From positions 1 through 8,840 of the forward strand of contig NZ_CALHXD010000175.1 of the NCBI RefSeq assembly GCF_938040115.1: a DNA stretch of 8,840 nt. Direction: 5' to 3'. A model generated the notes under the pieces. It saw only the letters and a program-made list of their open reading frames with translations, was not told where the DNA came from and did no database searches. Both the position numbers and the translations under genes were made by a program. This DNA is from an uncultured Campylobacter sp. (GTDB taxonomy: Bacteria > Campylobacterota > Campylobacteria > Campylobacterales > Campylobacteraceae). Positions 1 to 5,965 of this stretch are shown here, piece after piece. Each line of letters opens with the position of its first letter. Position 1 is the stretch's first letter.

Positions 1-746
1 GCAGATGGAATCCGAAGATGAAAAAATTCATTTTCGGCGAGAGAAAAGGTATCTATATCATAGATCTACAAAAAACTATCCGCTACTTCCGCTACACTTA
101 TAACGTCGTGCGCGACGCGGCTGCAGAGGGCAAGACTATACTTTTCGTAGGTACTAAAAAGCAAGCCGGCGCAACTCTAAAAGAGTATGCCGAAAAATGC
201 GGCATGCCGTACGTAAATCACCGCTGGCTAGGCGGCATGATGACGAACTTCGGCACTATCCGCCAATCTATCCGCAAGCTCGAAGTAATCGAGGCTATGG
301 AAGAAGACGGCTCTATAAATTTACTAACTAAAAAAGAAGCGCTAATGCTTCGCCGCAAAAAAGAGAAGCTTCTAGCGTCTCTAGGCGGTATCAGAAACCT
401 AAAAACCGTGCCTGATATGATTTTCGTCATCGACACCGTAAAAGAAAAAATCGCCGTACAAGAGGCTAACCGCCTAAAAATCCCTGTCGTAGCTCCGATC
501 GATACAAACTGCGATCCTGACGTTATCGACTTCCCGATCCCTGGCAACGACGACGCGATCCGCTCGGTTCAGCTTTTCTGCCAAGAGATGGCTGAGGCTA
601 TCATCGAGGGACGCTCTCAGCTTGAAAAAGACGGCGGCGAGCTAGAAGAAGGCAAAGAGGCCGTAAGCCAAGCCGAAAAAGACGCAGTCGTAAACGAAGC
701 TGTTAACGAAGACTTCTCCGAGGACTTCAGCGAGGACGAAGAGTAA
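1..746 (+). CDS. rpsB: 30S ribosomal protein S2 (5' partial)
   Basis: Structural protein of the small ribosomal subunit. The reading frame is open from the left edge: codons from base 3 read RWNPKMKKFIFG, the conserved S2 segment that normally lies about 20-25 residues into the protein. The ATG at 18 is therefore an internal methionine and the true start is upstream of the window. Family hallmarks visible are IYIIDLQKT, the WLGGMMTNF segment, PDMIFVID, and the highly conserved IPVVAPIDTNCDPD followed by IPGNDDAIRS. After the family core the protein carries an acidic tail of about 40 residues ending in a short EDFS duplication and EDEE. The stop codon TAA overlaps the tsf start by one base (TAATG), and the GAGGA at 733-737 within the tail codons can serve as the ribosome binding site for tsf, which suggests translational coupling. 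Identification is secure; only the N-terminus is missing. Confidence 0.97.
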   Translation, partial: RWNPKMKKFIFGERKGIYIIDLQKTIRYFRYTYNVVRDAAAEGKTILFVGTKKQAGATLKEYAEKCGMPYVNHRWLGGMMTNFGTIRQSIRKLEVIEAMEEDGSINLLTKKEALMLRRKKEKLLASLGGIRNLKTVPDMIFVIDTVKEKIAVQEANRLKIPVVAPIDTNCDPDVIDFPIPGNDDAIRSVQLFCQEMAEAIIEGRSQLEKDGGELEEGKEAVSQAEKDAVVNEAVNEDFSEDFSEDEE

Positions 747-1810
747 TGGAAATCAGCGCACAAATGGTAAAAGAGCTCCGCGAATCAACCGGAGCCGGAA
801 TGATGGACTGCAAAAAGGCGCTAGCCGAAGCTAACGGCGATATGGAAAAAGCCGTTGATATATTGCGCGAGAAAGGCCTAGGTCAAGCTGCTAAAAAGGC
901 TGACCGCCTAGCTAGCGAGGGGCTTGTGAGCGTTGTTGTTTGCGACCACTGCAAAACCGCAACTATCAGCGAGATAAACTCTGAGACAGACTTTGTCGCT
1001 AAAAACGCTCAGTTTCAAAATTTGACAAAAGACACTACGGCGCACATCCAGACAAATTTGATAAAAGACGTCGAGAGCCTAAATGCAAGCGTTATCAACG
1101 GCGTTAAATTTGAAGATTATTTTAAAACCCAGATCGCTACTATCGGCGAAAATTTGGTCGTTCGCCGCTTTGAGACTATAAAAGCGGACGACAAAGGCGT
1201 AGTAAACGGCTACGTACACTCAAACGGCCGCGTAGGCGTACTGATCGGCCTAGCTTGCGAAAGCGCTGAAATCGCAAGCAAAGCGGCTGAATTTGCAAGA
1301 AATTTGTGTATGCACGCAGCCGCTATGAAACCAAGCGTAATAAGCTATAAAGACCTTGATAAAGATTTTGTCGAGAAAGAATTTATCGCACTTCGCGCCG
1401 AGCTTGAAAAAGATAACGAAGAGCTAAAACGCCTAGGCAAGCCGCTTCACCACATCCCTGAGTATGCTAGCCGCTGCCAGATAGGCGATGCCGAGCTTGC
1501 TAAAGCTACGAAAGCCATCGAAGAAGAGCTAAAAGCTGAAGGTAAACCCGAGAAAATTTGGGATAAAATCATCCCTGGCAAGATCGAGAGATTTTACGCC
1601 GACAACACCGTTTTAGATCAGCGCCTTACGCTACTTGGACAGTTTTACGTAATGGACGATAAAAAAACTATCGAGCAAGTCGTTGAAGAAAAAGGCAAAG
1701 AGCTAGGCGGCAAGATCGAAGTAGTAAAATACGTTCGCTTCGAGCTTGGTGAAGGCTTAGAGAAGAAAAACGAAGACTTTGCGGCCGAGGTTGCGGCGCA
1801 AATAGGCTAA
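746..1810 (+). CDS. tsf: Elongation factor Ts
   Basis: Guanine nucleotide exchange factor that recycles EF-Tu-GDP to EF-Tu-GTP in the cytoplasm. The N-terminal UBA-like domain is visible at residues 1-45 (VKELRESTGAGMMDCKKAL). The EF-Tu-contacting TDFVAKN motif is at 81-87, the core continues through NGYVHSNGRVGVLI (154-167), and the C-terminus holds VKYVRFELGEGLEKK (327-341). At 354 aa it is longer than the E. coli protein (283 aa). By eye, the extra length lies mainly in a charged, helical-looking insertion around residues 214-264, between the VEKE and GKPEKIWDKI segments. I believe other Campylobacter EF-Ts proteins share this insertion, but that is from memory. A CxxC pair (C66, C69) sits just before the TDFV motif. 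The ATG overlaps the rpsB stop, and the ABC ATPase starts 4 bp after the stop, so the three genes look co-transcribed. Confidence 0.97.
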   Translation: MEISAQMVKELRESTGAGMMDCKKALAEANGDMEKAVDILREKGLGQAAKKADRLASEGLVSVVVCDHCKTATISEINSETDFVAKNAQFQNLTKDTTAHIQTNLIKDVESLNASVINGVKFEDYFKTQIATIGENLVVRRFETIKADDKGVVNGYVHSNGRVGVLIGLACESAEIASKAAEFARNLCMHAAAMKPSVISYKDLDKDFVEKEFIALRAELEKDNEELKRLGKPLHHIPEYASRCQIGDAELAKATKAIEEELKAEGKPEKIWDKIIPGKIERFYADNTVLDQRLTLLGQFYVMDDKKTIEQVVEEKGKELGGKIEVVKYVRFELGEGLEKKNEDFAAEVAAQIG

Positions 1811-1814
1811 ATTT

Positions 1815-2471
1815 ATGGAAATCTTAAAGGGCGTAAATCTAGGCTTTGCGTATGATTATACGCTCTTTGAGAATGTAAATTTAAGCGTCAATGCCGGCGG
1901 CAGCTGCGCTATAACGGGCGTTAGCGGCTGCGGCAAATCAACCATACTCCATATACTTTCTACTCTTTTACGACCCAAAAACGGCGAAGTTATCTACGGC
2001 GGCAAGTCGCTTTACGACTTACCTGCAAACGAGCTTTTACGCATTCGTAGATTTGATTTTGGTATTATTTTCCAGGCGCACTATCTTTTTAAAGGCTTTA
2101 GCGCGCACGAAAATATCGAGCTAGCCTCCGTTTTATCCGCGCAAAAGATCGACGATGAAATTTTGGCAAATTTAAAAATAGACGGCGTAATGAACCAAAA
2201 AGTAGGCGAGCTAAGCGGCGGGCAGCAGCAACGCGTCTCGATCGCTAGAGTGCTTTGCAAAAAGCCGCGCGTGATATTTGCCGATGAGCCGACCGGAAAT
2301 TTAGACAAACAGACCGCAAACGAAGTGATGCAAACGCTGTTTAACTACATCAAAGCAAACGATGCGGCGCTGGTTTTGGTCACTCACGACAACGAGCTTG
2401 CGCAAAAATGCGACGAGGTTTATCGCCTCGAAGACAAAAAATTCTCTTTAATTTCTCCCGAAGCTATTTGA
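1815..2471 (+). CDS. ABC transporter ATP-binding protein, LolD-like
   Basis: A 218-aa single-domain ABC ATPase with all motifs intact: Walker A GVSGCGKST (35-43), Q-loop glutamine Q87, signature LSGGQQQR (133-140), Walker B with D157-E158, D-loop GNLD (161-164) and the H-loop histidine H191. The short length and the LSGGQQQRVSIARVL / ADEPTGNLD pattern place it in the LolD/MacB/FtsE-like group, which powers lipoprotein release, MacB-type efflux or FtsEX signalling. No permease is encoded next to it, so its partner must lie elsewhere and the substrate cannot be told from this sequence. It starts 4 bp after tsf with only a weak Shine-Dalgarno (TAGG at 1803-1806), so it probably depends on translation of tsf. 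The syntenic C. jejuni gene is Cj1180c (from memory). The family call is firm; LolD as the specific function is a guess. Confidence 0.93.
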   Translation: MEILKGVNLGFAYDYTLFENVNLSVNAGGSCAITGVSGCGKSTILHILSTLLRPKNGEVIYGGKSLYDLPANELLRIRRFDFGIIFQAHYLFKGFSAHENIELASVLSAQKIDDEILANLKIDGVMNQKVGELSGGQQQRVSIARVLCKKPRVIFADEPTGNLDKQTANEVMQTLFNYIKANDAALVLVTHDNELAQKCDEVYRLEDKKFSLISPEAI

Positions 2472-2505
2472 ATATTTTTGCAGCAACGATTTGCCAAATT
2501 TATGG

Positions 2506-2543
2506 CTTAAAATTTAAGCTCAAATTTGTGAGCTATTTTTAAG
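2506..2543. terminator. Candidate terminator after the rpsB-tsf-ABC operon
   Basis: A hairpin pairs AGCTCA (2517-2522) with TGAGCT (2529-2534) around a 6-nt loop and is followed by ATTTTT (2535-2540). An outer CTTAAAA/TTTTAAG pair extends it after a small internal loop. It lies about 35-70 bp after the ABC ATPase stop codon, where an operon end is expected. The stem is short and AT-rich, so termination may be weak or absent. Confidence 0.4.
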
Positions 2544-2756
2544 TCAAATTTATCGTAAGAGGTTTTGTGTTCGCAAGACATAGCGACTTGTTAAAATTGC
2601 CGCGACAAGCCTAATTTCGACTTCGGCAACCGACAAAACATAAAAACGAACGCCTACAGCTTGCCGTGCCGCAAAACTAAAATTTAACCCAAAAACAAAA
2701 ATTCAAAGCGGTCGATAAATTTAAACCGCCTGAATTTTAAAATGGGCAACTGCGTG

Positions 2757-2762
2757 TATAAT
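2757..2762 (+). promoter_or_regulatory. Putative sigma-70 -10 box for the fliR cluster
   Basis: A perfect TATAAT, followed by TTTAGCGC, lies about 140 bp upstream of the fliR start and after the candidate terminator. Campylobacter promoters usually lack a conserved -35 box, and none is obvious here. It would give a leader of roughly 130 nt. It is the best promoter candidate in the spacer, but no transcript evidence is available. Confidence 0.45.
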
Positions 2763-2900
2763 TTTAGCGCTCAAAGCAGCATTTACCGCGCCTAATCTAG
2801 CTAAAATTTCCACACGTTTTCATTTGGCTTTTAAATTTACCGAATTTTCAAGGATTTAACCCTAAAATAACGGCATTTAAATTTAAAACGAAAGAGTCAG

Positions 2901-3662
2901 GTGGAGCTAGTCGAGTTTTTCGCGCCCGAGCGCGTCATCACCTTTATGCTACTGTTTGCGCGTATCGGCGGGCTGATGTTGTTTTTCCCGTTTTACGGAC
3001 ACGAGCAGATCCCTATGAGCGTCAAGACCGCGTTTTCGTTTTTGCTTACGCTATTTTTGTTTCCGCTTGCTAGCATTAAAAACGGCGAGATTTACTATCT
3101 AGCCGTAGAGATCGTGAGCGAGGCGGCGCTGGGTGTTTGCGCGGGGTTGCTGCTTTACATCGTTTTTGCTAGTTTGCAGCTAGCAGGCGAGCAGATATCG
3201 ATGATCATGGGCTTTTCGATGGCTTCGGTACTTGACCCGCAGACCGGCCTTAGCTCGCCCGTAATCTCAAATATCATAAATTTCCTCGCTCTTATGACTT
3301 TTTTGGCCTTTGACGGGCATCATTTGATCTTGCTTTTTATCTCAAATTCGCTTACGCACGTGCCGCTGGGCGGCTTTTACCCGAGTCCCGATATCGTGCA
3401 GTACGCCTCAAAGTCCATGATAAATTTATTTACTTTTGGATTTATCATTTCCTTCCCGATTTTGGCGCTTTCGCTGCTTTCTGATTTGATTTTCGGTATG
3501 TTGATGAAGACGATGCCGCAGTTTAACCTGCTAGTCGTGGGCTATCCGATCAAGATCACGATCGGCTTTGCCGTGCTGATCGCGATACTAGCGGGCATGA
3601 TGGAGCTTTTTAGGCAGCTTGTGCTTCGCGTTATCAACGACCTTCCGTCGCTATTTTTCTAA
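2901..3662 (+). CDS. fliR: Flagellar biosynthesis protein FliR
   Basis: Integral membrane component of the flagellar type III export gate, forming the core export channel with FliP and FliQ inside the basal body. The protein is 253 aa, the usual FliR length. It has about six hydrophobic segments (roughly 12-31, 40-57, 68-92, 122-146, 172-198 and 210-236). The N-terminal LLFARIGGLMLFFPFYG, the region around GFSMASVLDPQTG, and MPQFNLLVVGYPIKITIGF near the C-terminus are typical of the family. The start is GTG at 2901: no ATG/GTG/TTG lies in frame just upstream, and the next ATG (residue 16) falls inside the first membrane segment. AAAGAG at 2891-2896 is a plausible but poor ribosome binding site. 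It is the first gene of the second cluster and is followed after 64 bp by chePep, which fits a motility context. Confidence 0.96.
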   Translation: MELVEFFAPERVITFMLLFARIGGLMLFFPFYGHEQIPMSVKTAFSFLLTLFLFPLASIKNGEIYYLAVEIVSEAALGVCAGLLLYIVFASLQLAGEQISMIMGFSMASVLDPQTGLSSPVISNIINFLALMTFLAFDGHHLILLFISNSLTHVPLGGFYPSPDIVQYASKSMINLFTFGFIISFPILALSLLSDLIFGMLMKTMPQFNLLVVGYPIKITIGFAVLIAILAGMMELFRQLVLRVINDLPSLFF

Positions 3663-3691
3663 AACTAAGCTTGAAGTAATGGAAAATGTTT

Positions 3692-3697
3692 TAAAAT
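3692..3697 (+). promoter_or_regulatory. Weak candidate -10 box upstream of chePep
   Basis: TAAAAT within GTTTTAAAATACG lies 30 bp before the chePep GTG, followed by a T6 run. The fliR-chePep gap (64 bp) is long enough for an internal promoter, but AT-rich DNA yields such matches often. There is no sigma-54 (GG-N10-GC) or clear sigma-28 site. Confidence 0.25.
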
Positions 3698-3715
3698 ACG
3701 TTTTTTAGGTATAAA

Positions 3716-3721
3716 AAGGAG
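3716..3721 (+). promoter_or_regulatory. Shine-Dalgarno that fixes the chePep GTG start
   Basis: AAGGAG, complementary to the 16S 3' end, sits 5 nt before the GTG at 3727. It is one of the two strongest ribosome binding sites in the window, the other being that of tatA, and supports the non-ATG start. Confidence 0.8.
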
Positions 3722-3726
3722 AATTC

Positions 3727-5316
3727 GTGAAAATCGTTCTTGTAAACGCCAATCCCGCGGTATCGCGCTTGGCGACGCTGGCTCTTAGCAAAATGGGTTA
3801 CGAATACGTCGAGATCGGCGATGCCAGCGAGCTTAGCGGCGTTTTTGACGTGCTTATCATCGACAGCGATATCGACGCAAAAGAGATGAACCTAAAAGAA
3901 TTCGCAAATAAAATTTTATACCTTTCTTCTAAAAATTCTCCGACCTTTGAAAATGCCGACAGGATACTGCCAAAGCCGTTTTTACCGACGGAATTTATCA
4001 CTATCGTAGAGGATCTGGCGAACAAAACAAAGAGCGCCGAGCCTGCTGCGGCAAAAGACGAAACCGCCGAGGTCTCGGTCAAGGGATTTGAGTTTATAGA
4101 CGATCCGACCGAAGACGTCTTTGAAGACGAGATCATGGAACTGGATCCGGGCGAGCTTAGGCTAGACGACGAGCTTGACGATATTTCGCAAGCGGCATCC
4201 GGCAAAGATAGCGCCTTTGACGAGCTAAACGAGATCGTAAAAGCTATCGACGATATGGACGAGCTAAGCGAAAAACTCGGAGACGAAGAGCTGGATCTGG
4301 ACGGCGAGGACGATGAGGCTATGGAATTTGACGAGTTTGAAATAGCCGCAAAAGACGATAAATTTGACGATCTTTCTACGGATTTGGATATGCCGGATGA
4401 GCTTATGGATATCAAATTTGAAACGGCGGACAAGCCTGAACTCGGCGCAACGCAGTTCGTCGCCGCGGACAGCGAAGATGAGCCTGGAGAGGCTGAGGAT
4501 AAATTTGAGCTTGATTTTGACGGTAGTATCGAGGATATTAAACATCAAATCGACGAAATAGATAAGATGGACGAACTATCTGAAAATTTGGATACTGGCG
4601 ACGAACCTTTGGACGCTAAATTTGAGGCAGCGAACGAGCCTGATATGGCCAAGTTTGTCGATATGGATGGTGCGGACGAGCCTGAAGCTTTGCAAAGCCT
4701 TGAGCAAGCGGAAGATGACGATAAATTTGCAATAGAAGAAGCTGAGGAGCAAGAGGATATCTTCGCCGATATGGATATGAAATCCGACGAGCCAGACGAG
4801 CAAGAGGTGCAGGTCAAAAATAGCGCCTTGGGCGATGAGTTTTTGCTAGACGATATGGATTTAGCGGGCGAGGAAGAGAAAGAGGATTTTAAGAGCGAAG
4901 CAAATTTAACGCAAGATGCTTTGGATGATGAGCTTGCGGATGATATTTTTGCTGTAGAGGAGCAAGGCGAGACGGAAATAAGCTCCGAGCAGGAAGAGCA
5001 AGAAATCAGCGAGCCTGAAGCCCTGCAAAACGAGCCTGAAATAGAGCCGCAGATTGATCCGAGCGAGTATGGCGACATCGAGCAAATCAGCGAAAAAGAT
5101 ATGGCTTTAGCGCTTAACGAGAGCGGATTTGAGAGCGGCGAAGCGGCGGATTTAGGCTTGCACAAATCTCAAACGGCCTCAAAAATAGACGAGCTTAAGG
5201 CTCAAATTTCAGACGCTGTGGCTAAAAATCTAGAAAATTCGCTGCAAGACGGCGAGCTCCGAGAGGCTCTAAAAAATCTCAACATAAAAATCAATATAAG
5301 CTTTGAGGAAAAGTAG
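3727..5316 (+). CDS. chePep: Highly acidic chemotaxis protein, ChePep orthologue, with a degenerate receiver domain
   Basis: A 529-aa acidic protein. Synteny (fliR before, gmk-tatA-argS after) matches C. jejuni Cj1178c and H. pylori HP0322 (poly E-rich protein, ChePep). From memory, ChePep is a chemotaxis regulator at the flagellated pole that works with CheZ. Residues 1-97 look like a compact response-regulator receiver: KIVLVNANP resembles strand 1, FDVLIIDSD strand 3 with D46 in the phospho-acceptor position, ILYLSS carries the Ser/Thr position (S67), and LPKPF carries the conserved lysine K83. The strand-1 acidic pair is replaced by N7/A8, so Mg-dependent phosphorylation is doubtful. Residues about 100-480 are Asp/Glu-rich, low-complexity and probably disordered, with internal repeats. 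The C-terminal 44 residues (from KIDELKAQISDA) are amphipathic and probably a binding module. It starts at GTG behind a strong Shine-Dalgarno and abuts gmk. Synteny and architecture make the identity likely, but the acidic composition makes alignment weak. Confidence 0.85.
   Translation: MKIVLVNANPAVSRLATLALSKMGYEYVEIGDASELSGVFDVLIIDSDIDAKEMNLKEFANKILYLSSKNSPTFENADRILPKPFLPTEFITIVEDLANKTKSAEPAAAKDETAEVSVKGFEFIDDPTEDVFEDEIMELDPGELRLDDELDDISQAASGKDSAFDELNEIVKAIDDMDELSEKLGDEELDLDGEDDEAMEFDEFEIAAKDDKFDDLSTDLDMPDELMDIKFETADKPELGATQFVAADSEDEPGEAEDKFELDFDGSIEDIKHQIDEIDKMDELSENLDTGDEPLDAKFEAANEPDMAKFVDMDGADEPEALQSLEQAEDDDKFAIEEAEEQEDIFADMDMKSDEPDEQEVQVKNSALGDEFLLDDMDLAGEEEKEDFKSEANLTQDALDDELADDIFAVEEQGETEISSEQEEQEISEPEALQNEPEIEPQIDPSEYGDIEQISEKDMALALNESGFESGEAADLGLHKSQTASKIDELKAQISDAVAKNLENSLQDGELREALKNLNIKINISFEEK
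4381..4512 (+). repeat. Internal acidic repeat of chePep, copy 1
   Basis: Residues 219-262 (DLDMPDELMDIKFETADKP ... DKFEL) resemble residues 287-336. The shared skeleton is LD-x2-DE-x-x-D-x-KFE-A-(D/N)-x-P, then F-V, then DEP, then DKF. The copy is degenerate at both protein and DNA level. A separate pair, IDDMDELSEKL (from residue 174) and IDKMDELSENL (from residue 278), suggests an older, larger duplication with later deletions. Confidence 0.6.
4585..4734 (+). repeat. Internal acidic repeat of chePep, copy 2
   Basis: Residues 287-336 (NLDTGDEPLDAKFEAANEP ... DDKFAI) are the second copy of the block at residues 219-262, offset by 68 residues. The copy is a few residues longer, mostly between DEP and DKF. 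This indicates growth of the acidic linker by duplication. Confidence 0.6.
5306..5309 (+). promoter_or_regulatory. Shine-Dalgarno supporting the gmk TTG start
   Basis: AGGA within the last chePep codons lies 7 nt before the TTG at 5317. The TTG follows the chePep TAG stop with no gap (TAGTTG), so gmk is probably translated by ribosomes finishing chePep. Confidence 0.6.
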
Positions 5317-5925
5317 TTGAAAGGGCAAATTTTAATTATCTCCGGCCCCAGCGGTAGCGGTAAAAGCACGCTTTTAAGCCGTCTTTTAAAAGAGGAAAAT
5401 GATCTTTACTTTTCGATCTCAAGCACAACGAGAGCGCCGAGACAGGGCGAGACCGATGGTGTGAATTATTATTTTACAAGCGAAGACGAGTTTAAAAAAG
5501 GCATAGACGCGGATGAGTTTTTGGAGTGGGCGTGCGTGCACGGCAACTACTACGGCACCTCGCTAAAGCCCGTTTTAAAGGCGCTTAAAGAGGGTAAAAT
5601 AGCGATTTTTGACATTGACGTGCAGGGTTTTAATATCGCAAAATCAAAATTTGCCCAAAATATTACCTCCGTTTTTATCACGACTGCTAGCAAAAATGAG
5701 CTAAAATCAAGGTTGCAAAATCGCGGCACCGATAGCGCGGAAACCATCGAAAAGCGGCTGATAAACGCGGTCGGCGAGATGGAGCATATCTTAGAATACG
5801 ATTATTTTTTGATAAACGACGACTTGCAAAAATGCTACGAAAATTTGCGCGGGATTTTGCGCTCGATGCGCCTAAAAACGTCAAATTTAGACGCAAAAGA
5901 GATTATTAACAAATGGAATAATTGA
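5317..5925 (+). CDS. gmk: Guanylate kinase
   Basis: Cytoplasmic enzyme that phosphorylates GMP to GDP with ATP, in purine nucleotide salvage and synthesis. The P-loop GPSGSGKST is at residues 10-18. The GMP-binding segment SSTTRAPRQGE (35-45) has the expected R39 and R42, followed by DGVNYYF with the tyrosines. A lid segment around residues 131-147 contains RLQNRGTDSAETIEKRL. FDIDVQG (98-104) is the characteristic central strand. The length of 202 aa is normal. The start is TTG directly after the chePep stop, chosen because the P-loop then falls at the usual distance from the N-terminus and an AGGA is correctly spaced. It lies between chePep and tatA, the same order as I recall in both C. jejuni and H. 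pylori. The linkage is conserved, but no functional link to chemotaxis follows from it. Confidence 0.96.
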   Translation: MKGQILIISGPSGSGKSTLLSRLLKEENDLYFSISSTTRAPRQGETDGVNYYFTSEDEFKKGIDADEFLEWACVHGNYYGTSLKPVLKALKEGKIAIFDIDVQGFNIAKSKFAQNITSVFITTASKNELKSRLQNRGTDSAETIEKRLINAVGEMEHILEYDYFLINDDLQKCYENLRGILRSMRLKTSNLDAKEIINKWNN

Positions 5926-5936
5926 TAAAATTATGC

Positions 5937-5945
5937 TAATATAAC
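5937..5945 (+). promoter_or_regulatory. Putative extended -10 promoter for tatA
   Basis: In the 40-bp gap between gmk and tatA the sequence TATGCTAATATAAC gives a TGn-TAATAT extended -10 (TG at 5934-5935, hexamer 5937-5942) and an overlapping TATAAC (5940-5945). It would start a transcript about 15-20 nt upstream of the tatA ATG. This may give tatA-argS an extra internal promoter. Confidence 0.4.
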
Positions 5946-5965
5946 GAAAACCAAAAGGAGAAAAA

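Larger units (their letters stand above)
2472..2900. other. 429-bp AAATTT-rich spacer without a convincing gene
   Basis: No ORF over 60 aa fits here on either strand and no tRNA or known RNA is recognisable. The stretch holds the terminator-like hairpin at 2506-2543, a putative -10 box at 2757-2762 and nine exact AAATTT palindromes (starting at 2496, 2510, 2522, 2546, 2680, 2717, 2804, 2833 and 2879). A weak inverted repeat TTGCCG (2597-2602) / CGGCAA (2624-2629) with a 21-nt loop is also present. From memory, C. jejuni has these flanking genes nearly abutting, so the spacer separates what is otherwise one cluster. Confidence 0.6.

Noticed and set aside
18..20. ATG at 18 as the start of rpsB
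   Set aside because: The frame is open upstream and reads RWNPK, a conserved internal S2 segment, so this methionine is internal.
2507..2581. 24-codon minus-strand frame in the fliR spacer
   Set aside because: No ribosome binding site; its composition simply reflects AAATTT words read as Lys-Phe.
3681..3700. Possible sigma-54 promoter upstream of chePep (TGGAAAATG...)
   Set aside because: The GG is not followed at the required spacing by GC, so the core sigma-54 requirement fails.
3798..4433. Long minus-strand ORF rich in serine opposite chePep
   Set aside because: It is the antisense shadow of a gene rich in GAG/GAT/GAC codons, whose complements read as Ser/Ile/Leu-type codons. It has no ribosome binding site or recognisable domain.
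4545..5165. Second long serine-rich minus-strand ORF opposite chePep
   Set aside because: Same cause: antisense of acidic codons. The plus strand has a well-supported gene with a strong Shine-Dalgarno and conserved synteny.
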